From Marinirhabdus sp963799365 (GTDB lineage: Bacteria > Bacteroidota > Bacteroidia > Flavobacteriales > Flavobacteriaceae), in contig CAWCWV010000016.1 in the NCBI GenBank assembly GCA_963799365.1, positions 600,023 to 664,022 of the forward strand: 64,000 bases of DNA, in the 5' to 3' direction. The notes under the pieces were generated by a model. The model saw only the letters and a list, made by a program, of their open reading frames with translations. It ran no database searches and was not told the origin of the DNA. The stretch's first letter is position 1. Every line of letters starts with the position of its first letter. Made by a program: the position numbers and the translations under genes. Positions 52,561 through 60,787 of the stretch are shown in pieces.

Positions 52561-53115
52561 CTAAACGTCAAATTTAGCAAACGTCTTCTTATAAGCTAAA
52601 CACTTCTTAAACCTACTATCACCAACCATCATAGGGTGTTGCAGATCTCCAGCATATTTTAAACCTATCTTTTCCATCACTTTTTGAGAAGGAATGTTAA
52701 GATCTGGGGTAAAAGCAAAAACTTCCTGTAGGCCGAATTGACGTTCTGCAGCTACTAAACAGGCTTTGGCAGCCTCTGTTGCATAGCCTTTTCCCCAAGC
52801 ACTTTGCGTAAGACGCCAACCCATATCTACACAGGGCGTAAATTTACTTTGCCATGCTTGCACTGCCAGTCCGCAGAATCCAATAAATTCTCCAGTTTCC
52901 AAAATATCCATAGCGAAATAGGTGTAACCATGTTTTTTATAATGAAGTTTCAACCTATCAATGAGTCCAATTGTTTCTTCTTTTGTAAGCGTTGAAGGAA
53001 AGAACTCCATTACTTTCGGATCTTGGCACATAGCGATAAACGGAACTTCATCAGTTGGAAGCCAGTTGCGTAATCCAAGGCGTTCTGTTTTTAGGAGGTA
53101 GGTTTTTAAACTCAT
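52561..53115 (-). CDS. RimJ/RimL-like GNAT acetyltransferase
   Basis: 184 residues. N-terminal LKTERLGLRNWLPTDEVPFI and core RLTQSAWGKGYATEAAKACLVAAE (quoted in part: GKGYATEAAKACL) with VFAFTPDLNIPSQKVMEKIGL are the standard signature of the RimJ/RimL-type GNAT branch. Substrate unknown. Single gene between cvfB (convergent) and the mutase genes. Confidence 0.87.
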   Translation of the reverse strand: MSLKTYLLKTERLGLRNWLPTDEVPFIAMCQDPKVMEFFPSTLTKEETIGLIDRLKLHYKKHGYTYFAMDILETGEFIGFCGLAVQAWQSKFTPCVDMGWRLTQSAWGKGYATEAAKACLVAAERQFGLQEVFAFTPDLNIPSQKVMEKIGLKYAGDLQHPMMVGDSRFKKCLAYKKTFAKFDV

Positions 53116-53249
53116 GTTTCAAGTAAGAAATTTTGATAGTAAACCGTTAGCTCCGTGAATCTCCTTTTTTCTCAGCGAATCTCTGTGTTATAGTTATTGC
53201 AGAGCTTTGCACTGAAAAAAGTATTTGAAATGGAACGCGATAATTGTTT

Positions 53250-55388
53250 TTAGACTTCATCCCCAATCAATACCTCTAAAATTGCAATAGCCGCTTCACT
53301 AATCTTAGTTCCAGGACCAAAAACAGCTACTGCACCAGCATCAAACAAAAATTCATAATCTTGCGGAGGGATTACGCCTCCAACGATCACCATAATGTCT
53401 TCGCGTCCCAACCTCTTCATTTCCTCGATTACTTGTGGAACAAGCGTTTTATGTCCTGCAGCAAGACTGGAAACACCTAAAATATGCACATCATTTTCTA
53501 TAGCTTGCTGTGCGGCTTCTTTTGGAGTTTGAAATAAGGGACCAATATCTACGTCGAAGCCTACATCGGCATAGCCTGTAGCTACTACTTTGGCACCACG
53601 ATCGTGACCATCCTGTCCCATTTTGGCTATCATAATCCGCGGACGCCTGCCTTCCTGCTCTGCAAACTTATCGGCCAGCTCTCTGGCTTTAGCAAACTGC
53701 GGGTCTTTTTTTATTTCTTTACTATACACGCCACTAAATGATTTAATTTGTGCCTTATACCTACCAAAAACTTCTTCCAAGGCATCGCTTATTTCTCCAA
53801 GCGTAGCTCTTTCACGGGCGGCTTCTACGGCTAAAGCTAGTAAATTTCCTTCACCTGTTTTAGCACATTGAGTCAGTTTTTTTAAGGCTTCGGTAACTTT
53901 TTCAGTATTTCTATTTGCTTTTATGCGTTCCAAAAGTGCTATTTGTCCTTTACGAACTTTCTGGTTGTCTACATCTAAAATCTGTAATGGATCTTCTTTT
54001 TCCAGCTGAAATTGATTCACCCCAACAATCACATCTGTTCCGCCATCTATTCTGGCTTGCTTTCTTGCAGCGGCTTCTTCAATACGTAGTTTTGGAATTC
54101 CAGCTTCAATAGCTTTGGTCATACCTCCCAATTCCTCCACCTCTTCAATGAGTTTCCAAGCTTTTTCTGCAATCTCATTTGTTAAACTTTCAACATAATA
54201 GCTTCCTGCCCAAGGATCTACGGTTCTGTTGATCTGGGTTTCTTCCTGTAAATAAATTTGTGTATTTCTAGCTATTCTTGCTGAAAAATCGGTTGGTAAG
54301 GCAATGGCTTCATCTAAGGCATTGGTATGCAAACTTTGTGTCCCTCCAAAGGCTGCGGCCGAAGCTTCAATACAAGTTCTGGCTACATTATTAAAAGGAT
54401 CCTGAGCGGTTAAACTCCAGCCACTCGTCTGACAATGCGTACGTAATGCAAGTGATTTTTGACTTTTAGGATTGAATTGCTTAACAATTTTTGCCCATAG
54501 CATTCTAGCGGCACGCATTTTGGCGATTTCCATAAAATGATTCATCCCAATCGCCCAGAAAAAAGATAGGCGGGGAGCGAAGCTATCAATATCCATGCCT
54601 GCTGCCATTCCCGTGCGAATATATTCCAATCCATCAGCCAAGGTATAGGCCAACTCAATATCACAGGTAGCTCCCGCTTCCTGCATATGGTATCCCGAAA
54701 TAGAAATACTATTGAATTTTGGCATTTTTTCTGACGCATACTCAAAAATATCGCTTACAATTTTCATCGAAGGTGTGGGCGGATAGATATAGGTATTCCG
54801 CACCATAAATTCTTTTAAAATATCATTTTGTATCGTTCCTGCCAGTGCCTCCGGAGCAACTCCTTGTTCTTCGGCAGCTACTATATAAAAAGCCATAATT
54901 GGTAAAACGGCGCCGTTCATTGTCATGGAAACACTCATCTTGTCTAACGGAATCTGGTCAAACAAAATTTTCATATCCTCTACACTGTCAATAGCAACAC
55001 CTGCTTTCCCAACATCGCCCACCACACGTTCGTGATCACTATCATAGCCACGGTGTGTTGCCAGATCAAACGCTACAGAAAGTCCTTTTTGTCCAGCGGC
55101 TAAATTTCTTCTATAAAATGCGTTACTGTCTTCTGCTGTCGAAAATCCAGCATATTGACGAATGGTCCAAGGCCTTCGAACATACATAGTAGAGTAGGGA
55201 CCACGAAGATTTGGTGCGATACCTGCTACAAAATTGAGATGTGTAAGATTTTCAACATCCTCTTCAGTATATGTTTTTTTTACGTCGATATTCTCAGCAG
55301 TTTGGAAAGTATCATTTGAAGACCTTTCGGCTGCGCTCAGGGGGTCGTCCTTCTTCAATTTTAAATTCTGCAGGTTCTTTCTACTCAT
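53250..55388 (-). CDS. mutB: Methylmalonyl-CoA mutase large (alpha) subunit
   Basis: 712 residues. Adenosylcobalamin enzyme that turns (R)-methylmalonyl-CoA into succinyl-CoA. TIM-barrel part includes PYSTMYVRRPWTIRQYAGFS and RTHCQTSGWSLTAQDP. The C-terminal cobalamin domain (from about 575) carries DGHDRG at about 595, with the cobalt-binding His. Near the N-terminus residues 15-23 (DPLSAAERS) come from a repeat element (55321-55346). It overlaps the small-subunit gene by 8 bases and is translated after it. No epimerase or MeaB-type chaperone is in the window. Confidence 0.95.
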   Translation of the reverse strand: MSRKNLQNLKLKKDDPLSAAERSSNDTFQTAENIDVKKTYTEEDVENLTHLNFVAGIAPNLRGPYSTMYVRRPWTIRQYAGFSTAEDSNAFYRRNLAAGQKGLSVAFDLATHRGYDSDHERVVGDVGKAGVAIDSVEDMKILFDQIPLDKMSVSMTMNGAVLPIMAFYIVAAEEQGVAPEALAGTIQNDILKEFMVRNTYIYPPTPSMKIVSDIFEYASEKMPKFNSISISGYHMQEAGATCDIELAYTLADGLEYIRTGMAAGMDIDSFAPRLSFFWAIGMNHFMEIAKMRAARMLWAKIVKQFNPKSQKSLALRTHCQTSGWSLTAQDPFNNVARTCIEASAAAFGGTQSLHTNALDEAIALPTDFSARIARNTQIYLQEETQINRTVDPWAGSYYVESLTNEIAEKAWKLIEEVEELGGMTKAIEAGIPKLRIEEAAARKQARIDGGTDVIVGVNQFQLEKEDPLQILDVDNQKVRKGQIALLERIKANRNTEKVTEALKKLTQCAKTGEGNLLALAVEAARERATLGEISDALEEVFGRYKAQIKSFSGVYSKEIKKDPQFAKARELADKFAEQEGRRPRIMIAKMGQDGHDRGAKVVATGYADVGFDVDIGPLFQTPKEAAQQAIENDVHILGVSSLAAGHKTLVPQVIEEMKRLGREDIMVIVGGVIPPQDYEFLFDAGAVAVFGPGTKISEAAIAILEVLIGDEV
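55321..55346. repeat. REP-like palindromic element inside the mutase large-subunit gene
   Basis: 26-base element bounded by GACC and GGTC with the core TTTCGGCTGCGCTCAG, which I recall as an abundant dispersed repeat of flavobacterial genomes. On the coding strand it is read in frame as Asp-Pro-Leu-Ser-Ala-Ala-Glu-Arg-Ser within a disordered N-terminal linker. Confidence 0.65.
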
Positions 55389-56751
55389 GATCTAATCTTT
55401 CTTGTTCAACTTTTTCAGCAAGTCTTTTGGCAATTATAGGTATGATTAGCGTTTTACGCGCATTCGTTTTTAAGAATGGGTACAGTTCTAAATCACCTTT
55501 CATTCGGTCAGCATCGTTTGGATATTTGTTGGTACCTACTAACACCAACTTGCCTTGGTCAAACCATTCCTGTTCTTTGTTGGCGCTTTCTTTTATTTTT
55601 TTCTGAAGCGTGCCATCCTTTAATTGAGATAGTAATCCTCCACCTTTTTCTATGGATTTAAAAATTTCCATTGCCTGTTCTGCCAATTGTTGGGTAAGGG
55701 TCTCTATATAATAACTACCATCGGCAGGATTTGAAACTGCATCGAAATAACTTTCCTTTTTTAAGATTAATAATTGATTGCGAGAAATACGTTCTCCAAA
55801 CTCATTGCTTTTATGATACAGCGCATCATAAGGAAGGTTACACACCGTATTGGCTCCACCCAAAATTGCGCTCATCGTTTCGGTAGTGGTGCGAAGCATA
55901 TTTACATTATAATCGTAAATAGTTTTATTTCTTTTAGACGGCGTTGCAATGATATGGCAGGTTTCTGAAACACTATATGCTGAAGCCAAACTAGCATACA
56001 ATAAACGGAGTGCTCTAATTTTTGCGATTTCAAAAAAATAATTAGAACCTGTAGCGATTTTAAAGGTAATATTGAATGCACTTTCATTATTTGTACTACA
56101 AAAATGATTCAAATACTCATTTACATGAGCCAATCCGTAGGCAAGTTGTTGAACAATATTGGCGCCGGCATTTTGATATACCGAAGTATCAATTGCTATT
56201 AATTGTTTGTCTGAATATTTTTGTTGAAGTGCATCGAGAATTTCGTGGTCTCTTTTCAAGTTGTGAAACCAATTTCCAGTTGTTGCAAGATTTCCAAGTA
56301 TATCCATATTGTAAAATACAGAAGCATTTTTTTCGATTAAAAATTGAATCAAATTGTTTAAAAAAGTTTCGTCTAAAAACTTAAATTCAAAATAAAGGGT
56401 CACGTTTTCAAAAGGAAAATTTTCGAAGGTTTTTTCAACATTAAATATGTCTTCAGCAGTAAATACGATAGCTTCAGCACCACGTTCTATACTATTTAGC
56501 GCCAGTTTATTAGCGATTTCTTCATCGTCTATAAAAATATTTTGGGCGATGTTCCAATTTTTTGGATGGCCTGGAATACTCGGTGCTTTTTCAATATCAT
56601 CTAAATGATACGTAGGACGCACGTGTATACCTTCCAAACTTTGCCAAACTAGCGTTTCGTTATAGTCGGCACCTTTTAGGTCCATTTGTATTTTCTGTTT
56701 CCATTGTTTTGCAGAAACAGGTTCGAAATCTTTGAATAAATTGGGTTTCAC
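55381..56751 (-). CDS. mutA: Methylmalonyl-CoA mutase small (beta) subunit
   Basis: 456 residues. It resembles the barrel of the large subunit (LGGANTVCNLPYDALYHKSN, ISRNQLLILKKES, PADGSYYIETLTQQLAEQAM) but lacks the DxHxxG cobalamin motif and ends before a B12 domain. It is therefore the non-catalytic subunit of the heterodimer. The gene is upstream of the large subunit and the two overlap by 8 bases. Bacteroidota small subunits usually have this size. Confidence 0.93.
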   Translation of the reverse strand: MKPNLFKDFEPVSAKQWKQKIQMDLKGADYNETLVWQSLEGIHVRPTYHLDDIEKAPSIPGHPKNWNIAQNIFIDDEEIANKLALNSIERGAEAIVFTAEDIFNVEKTFENFPFENVTLYFEFKFLDETFLNNLIQFLIEKNASVFYNMDILGNLATTGNWFHNLKRDHEILDALQQKYSDKQLIAIDTSVYQNAGANIVQQLAYGLAHVNEYLNHFCSTNNESAFNITFKIATGSNYFFEIAKIRALRLLYASLASAYSVSETCHIIATPSKRNKTIYDYNVNMLRTTTETMSAILGGANTVCNLPYDALYHKSNEFGERISRNQLLILKKESYFDAVSNPADGSYYIETLTQQLAEQAMEIFKSIEKGGGLLSQLKDGTLQKKIKESANKEQEWFDQGKLVLVGTNKYPNDADRMKGDLELYPFLKTNARKTLIIPIIAKRLAEKVEQERLDHE

Positions 56752-56800
56752 TTTATGGTTTTATTTTTTATGATTTAACCTTAGGAAAAACACCCCTAAA

Positions 56801-56816
56801 GTCCCCTCAAGGGGAC
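56801..56816. repeat. Palindrome GTCCCCT-CA-AGGGGAC
   Basis: A perfect 7-base inverted repeat with a 2-base loop. The flanking sequence recalls the nearby CCCTAAAGGGG sites (56880s, 57050s, 57190s). A REP-like or decayed terminator function are both possible. Confidence 0.6.
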
Positions 56817-56831
56817 ACTCAAATAAATACT

Positions 56832-56852
56832 ATTCGTCATTCGTACTTCATT
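56832..56852. repeat. Three-unit heptamer repeat attcgtc-attcgta-cttcatt
   Basis: Same unit shape as the rnz-upstream repeat at 35970-36018. Too short to be significant alone; it is listed as part of the repeat family. Confidence 0.6.
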
Positions 56853-56866
56853 GAATGTTATCTTCG

Positions 56867-57300
56867 TTTTCCTCCGCACACCCTAAATCCCTAAAGGGGC
56901 CATTGCGCATATTTTATATTTCATTAATTCGTCAATCGTCAATCGTCAATCGTCAATCGTCAATTGTACCTCATACTTCACTTCAGGCTGTTTTCATTTT
57001 CTATGATAAAAATTGCTTTTCCTATTTCCCTTCGCACACCCTAAATCCCTAAAGGGGCCATTGCGCATATTTTATATTTCATTAATTCGTCAATCGTCAA
57101 TTGTACCTCATACTTCACTTCAGGCTGTTCTTCATTTTCTATGATAAAAATTGCTTCTCCTATTTCCCTTCGCACGTCCTAAATCCCTAAAGGGGCCATT
57201 GCGCATATTTTATATTTCATTAATTCGTCAATCGTCAATCGTCAATTGTACCTCATACTTCACTTCAGGCTGTCTTCATTTTCTATGATAAAAATAGACT
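56867..57300. repeat. Three tandem copies of a segment carrying the divIC 3' end
   Basis: Copy 1 is partial (about 56867-56990), copy 2 is 56991-57127 (137 bases) and copy 3 is 57128-57272 (145 bases), then the native gene end follows. Each copy reads, from left to right, the 3' end of the divIC-like gene (minus strand), a CCCTAAAGGGG site, heptamers and a TACTTCACTTCAGG end. Heptamer counts of gtcaatc/gtcaatt are 5, 2 and 3 in copies 1, 2 and 3. Copy 2 still reads GKAIFIIENENSLK and a stop. Confidence 0.85.
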
Positions 57301-57577
57301 CTCCTTCTTTTTTAAGATAGTATTTCTCTCGTGCATACTTTTCAATTTCGTTGCTATCATTCATTTTGTCCAGAAATACTTTATCTTTTTCAATTTCAGC
57401 TTTATAAAAATCCTTGTTTTCTTCTAATGCTTCAATATCTTCATTTAGTTCCTTATGAATTAAATAGGAGTTGGTATCAAAAAATAACATCCATACACCA
57501 AATAAAATCAGGATAAGTATGTAAGTACTTCTTAAAATCTTGAACCAGCGTTTTTGTTTTAATTCTGAAAACTTCAT
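57260..57577 (-). CDS. FtsB/DivIC-like septum formation initiator
   Basis: 105 residues, a single helix near the N-terminus (about 17-33, YILILILFGVWMLFF) and a coiled coil (about 38-85, ELNEDIEALEENKDFYKAEIEK). The order TM helix-short coiled coil is that of FtsB/DivIC, which recruits FtsL and FtsQ at the division septum. Its last ~14 codons are duplicated downstream in tandem copies. It ends 1 base before the udk start. Confidence 0.87.
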   Translation of the reverse strand: MKFSELKQKRWFKILRSTYILILILFGVWMLFFDTNSYLIHKELNEDIEALEENKDFYKAEIEKDKVFLDKMNDSNEIEKYAREKYYLKKEGESIFIIENEDSLK

Positions 57578-58186
57578 TTATCCTATTTTTTGCTGAACGA
57601 TTTTTCTAATCATATCCACAGCAACGGTATTATACCTATTATTTGGGATAATAATATCTGCAAATTCTTTTGTTGGCTCTATAAATTGCTGATGCATAGG
57701 CTTAAGCGTGGTTTGATACCTATGTAGCACCTCGTTTAGGTCTCGCCCGCGTTCGGCAATATCACGTTTCAATCTGCGTATCAATCGTTCATCACTATCT
57801 GCGTGTACAAAGATTTTTATGTCGAACAACTCCCTTATTTCAGGATGCGTCAATATTAAAATACCTTCTACAATAATCACCTTTTTAGGGTAGGTGGTTA
57901 TGGTTTCCTGGGTACGGTTGTGTTCTTTAAAACTATATACAGGCTGTTGAAACGAGTTTCCTTTTTTAAGCTCTTCCAGGTGCTGAACCAATAATTTAAA
58001 ATCAATGGAATTGGGATGGTCAAAATTAATTTTTACCCGTGCTTCAAAAGGTAAATGACTAATATCGTTATAATAACTGTCTTGTGAGATCACGCATACT
58101 TCATCTGCTGGCAATTGTTCAACAATTTGATGTACCACAGTTGTTTTTCCACTTCCGGTACCGCCACCAATTCCTAATATGAGCAT
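57578..58186 (-). CDS. udk: Uridine kinase
   Basis: 202 residues. Phosphorylates uridine (and cytidine) to UMP with ATP or GTP, feeding pyrimidine salvage. P-loop GGGTGSGKTT (residues 7-16), NFDHPNSIDF and RRLKRDIAERGRD are conserved. It lies directly upstream of the divIC-like gene on the same strand with 0-1 base between, so they are one unit. TACCTTTG lies upstream. Confidence 0.93.
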   Translation of the reverse strand: MLILGIGGGTGSGKTTVVHQIVEQLPADEVCVISQDSYYNDISHLPFEARVKINFDHPNSIDFKLLVQHLEELKKGNSFQQPVYSFKEHNRTQETITTYPKKVIIVEGILILTHPEIRELFDIKIFVHADSDERLIRRLKRDIAERGRDLNEVLHRYQTTLKPMHQQFIEPTKEFADIIIPNNRYNTVAVDMIRKIVQQKIG

Positions 58187-58203
58187 AGTTTAGTTGTTTG
58201 TCG

Positions 58204-58211
58204 CAAAGGTA
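58204..58211 (-). promoter_or_regulatory. udk -7 box
   Basis: TACCTTTG on the minus strand, an exact TAnnTTTG match, 17 bases before the ATG at 58186. Confidence 0.45.
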
Positions 58212-58234
58212 GGAAATCTGTTAGTTTGTAATGG

Positions 58235-58690
58235 CTATTCTTTAATATTCGCTACTTCGGCTTCTGTGACCATTTTATCCTGAGTATTTTCCCAGCTATT
58301 CATCACGTAATTCATTACATCTGCTACTTCTTCATCACTCAATCCCATGGGAACCATTACTCCATTGTATATAACACCATTTACTTCAATCTCACCTTTT
58401 TGACCATATTTCACGGCATAAATGCTTTCGGCTCGTTTGTCTTTTAACCAATTTGAACCAGCCAAAGGTGGAAAGTTACCTGGAACACCTTTACCATTGC
58501 CTAAGTGACACTGCATGCAAAAATCTGTATATATTAAACCCCCTCGTTCCATACTGGCCATAAGTGGTGTCTGATCCATTTCGGTTTCTGAAACTTGAAC
58601 AGCTCCAATTTTAACGGATTTCTTTTTTTCTGTATCGCCACAAGCAATTAGAAGTAATGCAACACTAATAAGTAGGATTGTTTTTTTCAT
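58235..58690 (-). CDS. Cytochrome c lipoprotein
   Basis: 151 residues. Lipobox LLIAC (Cys17). Haem c site CMQCH (Cys58, Cys61, His62) and a likely Met ligand in NGVMVPMGLSDEEVADVMNYV. The small single-haem domain is of the kind used to accept electrons from PQQ sugar dehydrogenases, and one such gene is just upstream on the same strand. The partnership is inferred from proximity. Confidence 0.9.
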   Translation of the reverse strand: MKKTILLISVALLLIACGDTEKKKSVKIGAVQVSETEMDQTPLMASMERGGLIYTDFCMQCHLGNGKGVPGNFPPLAGSNWLKDKRAESIYAVKYGQKGEIEVNGVIYNGVMVPMGLSDEEVADVMNYVMNSWENTQDKMVTEAEVANIKE

Positions 58691-58825
58691 ATTTCGGCTT
58701 TAAGTTTATTCTTAGCCTGTCGTAGGGCTGAATTTACTGCTGTTTAAATTTATTAACTTTACATAGTTTTCGATTGTCGCTCTTAAGAATATTTCAATTG
58801 AGGCTTCAACTGTCAAAGAGAAAGA

Positions 58826-59944
58826 CTAATTAGGAACAATTTTATAAATCCCATCGCCTTCTACGGCTATATAAATATAACCATCCGGTGCTTCCTTTAC
58901 ATTACGAACACGGCCAATATCTTCAGCAATTCTTTCGCGGTCAATAACTTTATCTCCTTTTAATTTCACTAGTTCAACATAGTTGAATTTTAGAGAGCCT
59001 ACAAGTAAGTGTCCTTTCCAATCGGGATATTTATCACTAGTTACAAAGTCCATTCCACATGGTGCAATGGAAGGGACCCAATAATAAATAGGTTGTGTCA
59101 TTCCTTCTTTTTCGGTCATATCGGTGAAAGTAGTTCCACTGTAGTTTACACCATAACTAACCACTGGCCAACCATAGTTGTTCCCTTTTTCAATAATATT
59201 TATTTCGTCACCCCCCTTTGGGCCGTGCTCATGAATCCAGATTTTACCGGTAGTAGGATGCAATGCCATTCCCTGCGGATTTCTATTTCCGTACGTGTAA
59301 ATAGCGTCCAGACCGTCTTTACCTACAAATGGGTTATCTTGTGGAATGCTACCATCATCATTGAGGCGATAAATTTTTCCACCGTCTCTTGTTATATCTT
59401 GCGGATTTACATCTCTATCGCCACGTTCTCCAATTGAGAAATAAAGTAAACCTTCGTTATCAAATTCAATCCGAGAGCCAAAATGTTGTCCGCGTGTAGT
59501 GTTTGGGGTAGCTTTATATAAATCTTCAATATTGATTAGGGCACCACCGTCCAATTTTGCACGGCTTAGTTTTGTGTGTCCTCCATTTTCTTTTCCTTCT
59601 TCTGAAGCATAAGTAATATAAATCCAGCCATTCTCAGTATACTTAGGATGTAACGCAATATCTAGCAATCCACCCTGACCACGGTTATACACTTTAGGAA
59701 CATTTTGAATGCTGGTTTTTTGCCCATCTTTAAAATGAATAAGCTCACCACTTTTTTCGGTAATGAGCATACTACCGTCTGGTAGCCAAGTCATACCCCA
59801 AGGGTTATTAAGGTTATCAACAACTTTTTCAGTAGTGTAACCGCGGGTTGGTTCAGTTGTTAATGCAACGTCGTTCTTCTTTTTTGGAGCATTGCAAGCT
59901 ATTAAGAGTAGGCAAAGCAATATGGAAAAAGGCGCAATTTTCAT
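58826..59944 (-). CDS. PQQ-dependent sugar dehydrogenase, lipoprotein (glucose/sorbosone type)
   Basis: 372 residues. Lipobox LLIAC (Cys17). Six-bladed propeller of the glucose/sorbosone dehydrogenase family: LNNPWGMTWLPDGSMLITEK, GQGGLLDIALHPKY, GNRNPQGMALHP and IHEHGPKGGDEINI with the catalytic-type His. It should oxidise a sugar in the periplasm with PQQ and pass electrons to the adjacent cytochrome c. No PQQ synthesis genes are visible. The two genes are 135 bases apart. Confidence 0.88.
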   Translation of the reverse strand: MKIAPFSILLCLLLIACNAPKKKNDVALTTEPTRGYTTEKVVDNLNNPWGMTWLPDGSMLITEKSGELIHFKDGQKTSIQNVPKVYNRGQGGLLDIALHPKYTENGWIYITYASEEGKENGGHTKLSRAKLDGGALINIEDLYKATPNTTRGQHFGSRIEFDNEGLLYFSIGERGDRDVNPQDITRDGGKIYRLNDDGSIPQDNPFVGKDGLDAIYTYGNRNPQGMALHPTTGKIWIHEHGPKGGDEINIIEKGNNYGWPVVSYGVNYSGTTFTDMTEKEGMTQPIYYWVPSIAPCGMDFVTSDKYPDWKGHLLVGSLKFNYVELVKLKGDKVIDRERIAEDIGRVRNVKEAPDGYIYIAVEGDGIYKIVPN

Positions 59945-60298
59945 AAGATGATTTCTTTCTGAAAAGATACGTATTTAATGATAAATATAAAAAGCCCAAA
60001 TCTTTTATTAGATTCAGGCTTTTGCGGGGTTATATATTGATGTCTCGTTGATAAATACAATTACCAGGTCTCTGACAATATTAATTACGAAGAAACTGTT
60101 ATTTTGGTTTTTGGAAATAGTTCTAGAAAAGATTAAAAGACTAATTTTTTATTGAAACAGAAATTTAAATTTTTTATGAAAGTTACTTTATATTTTTGAT
60201 TTTTAAAAGATGAACCTATTCATAGATAAACAAAAATTGGCTGTTAAAATTTCTTCTTTCAAAACTGTATCTTTATCAAAATATATATTGTAATTATT
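59945..60298. other. Intergenic region between divergent genes (354 bases)
   Basis: Contains no convincing gene. It has one imperfect hairpin (about 59990-60024, AAAAGCC...GGCTTTT with two mismatches) and a TATCTTTA -7-like box at 60268-60275 before the biotin carrier gene. The hairpin is odd in that it lies between divergent genes, where no terminator is needed; it may be left from a lost gene. Confidence 0.6.
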
Positions 60299-60787
60299 AT
60301 GGAAGACAAACTTAAGGCTATTGTTAATGAGTCATTGGAGTTTCCATTGCTGAAAAGTAATGTAGCACATTTAGACATTGTAGCCGACAAAAAGCATATG
60401 CATTTGGTTGCTGATGACTTATCCTATCAAATAGAACTACTCGCACAAAATTTTCAAGATAGAACCTATACCTTAAAAGTCAATGGGAATAGATTTTCAG
60501 TAAAAATTGAAAATGAACTAGATTTTCTAATTGCAAATATGGGTCTCTCTTTAGGCGCCGATGCTGTAGAAAATAAAATTTACGCACCAATGCCCGGGCT
60601 TATTTTAGAAGTAAATGTTATTGAAGGCCAAGAAATTAAAGCAGACGAAAGCTTATGCGTTTTGGAAGCAATGAAAATGGAAAATTCTTTGCTCGCACCT
60701 ACAGATGGTGTTGTGAAATCTGTACATGTGAAAAATGGCGAGACTGTTGAAAAAGGAATGTTGTTAATTGAATTGGAAGGAGCATGA
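60299..60787 (+). CDS. Biotin carboxyl carrier subunit of an acyl-CoA carboxylase
   Basis: 162 residues. C-terminal biotinyl domain (about 88-160) with the biotinylation motif EAMKMEN (Lys126) and YAPMPGLILEVNV. The N-terminal half is a poorly conserved domain that binds the other subunits. It overlaps the biotin carboxylase gene by 4 bases (ATGA), so they are translationally coupled. Together with the next two genes it forms a complete biotin-dependent carboxylase. Confidence 0.92.
   Translation: MEDKLKAIVNESLEFPLLKSNVAHLDIVADKKHMHLVADDLSYQIELLAQNFQDRTYTLKVNGNRFSVKIENELDFLIANMGLSLGADAVENKIYAPMPGLILEVNVIEGQEIKADESLCVLEAMKMENSLLAPTDGVVKSVHVKNGETVEKGMLLIELEGA

Larger units (their letters stand above)
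56752..57259. other. Repeat-rich intergenic region (508 bases)
   Basis: No gene found. It holds, in order, a 16-base palindrome (56801-56816), a three-unit heptamer stretch (56832-56852), and three successive copies of a segment whose last copy runs into the divIC-like gene. The region has accumulated repeats and is the most unstable-looking part of the window. Confidence 0.9.

Noticed and set aside
53116..53249. Possible further heptamer repeat (aatctcc/aatctct) in the GNAT-mutase gap
   Set aside because: Only two similar units, not in phase with each other over a longer stretch; may be chance.
59990..60024. Riboswitch or attenuator before the biotin carrier gene
   Set aside because: The hairpin has two mismatches, is 275 bases from the gene, and no known riboswitch core can be recognised.
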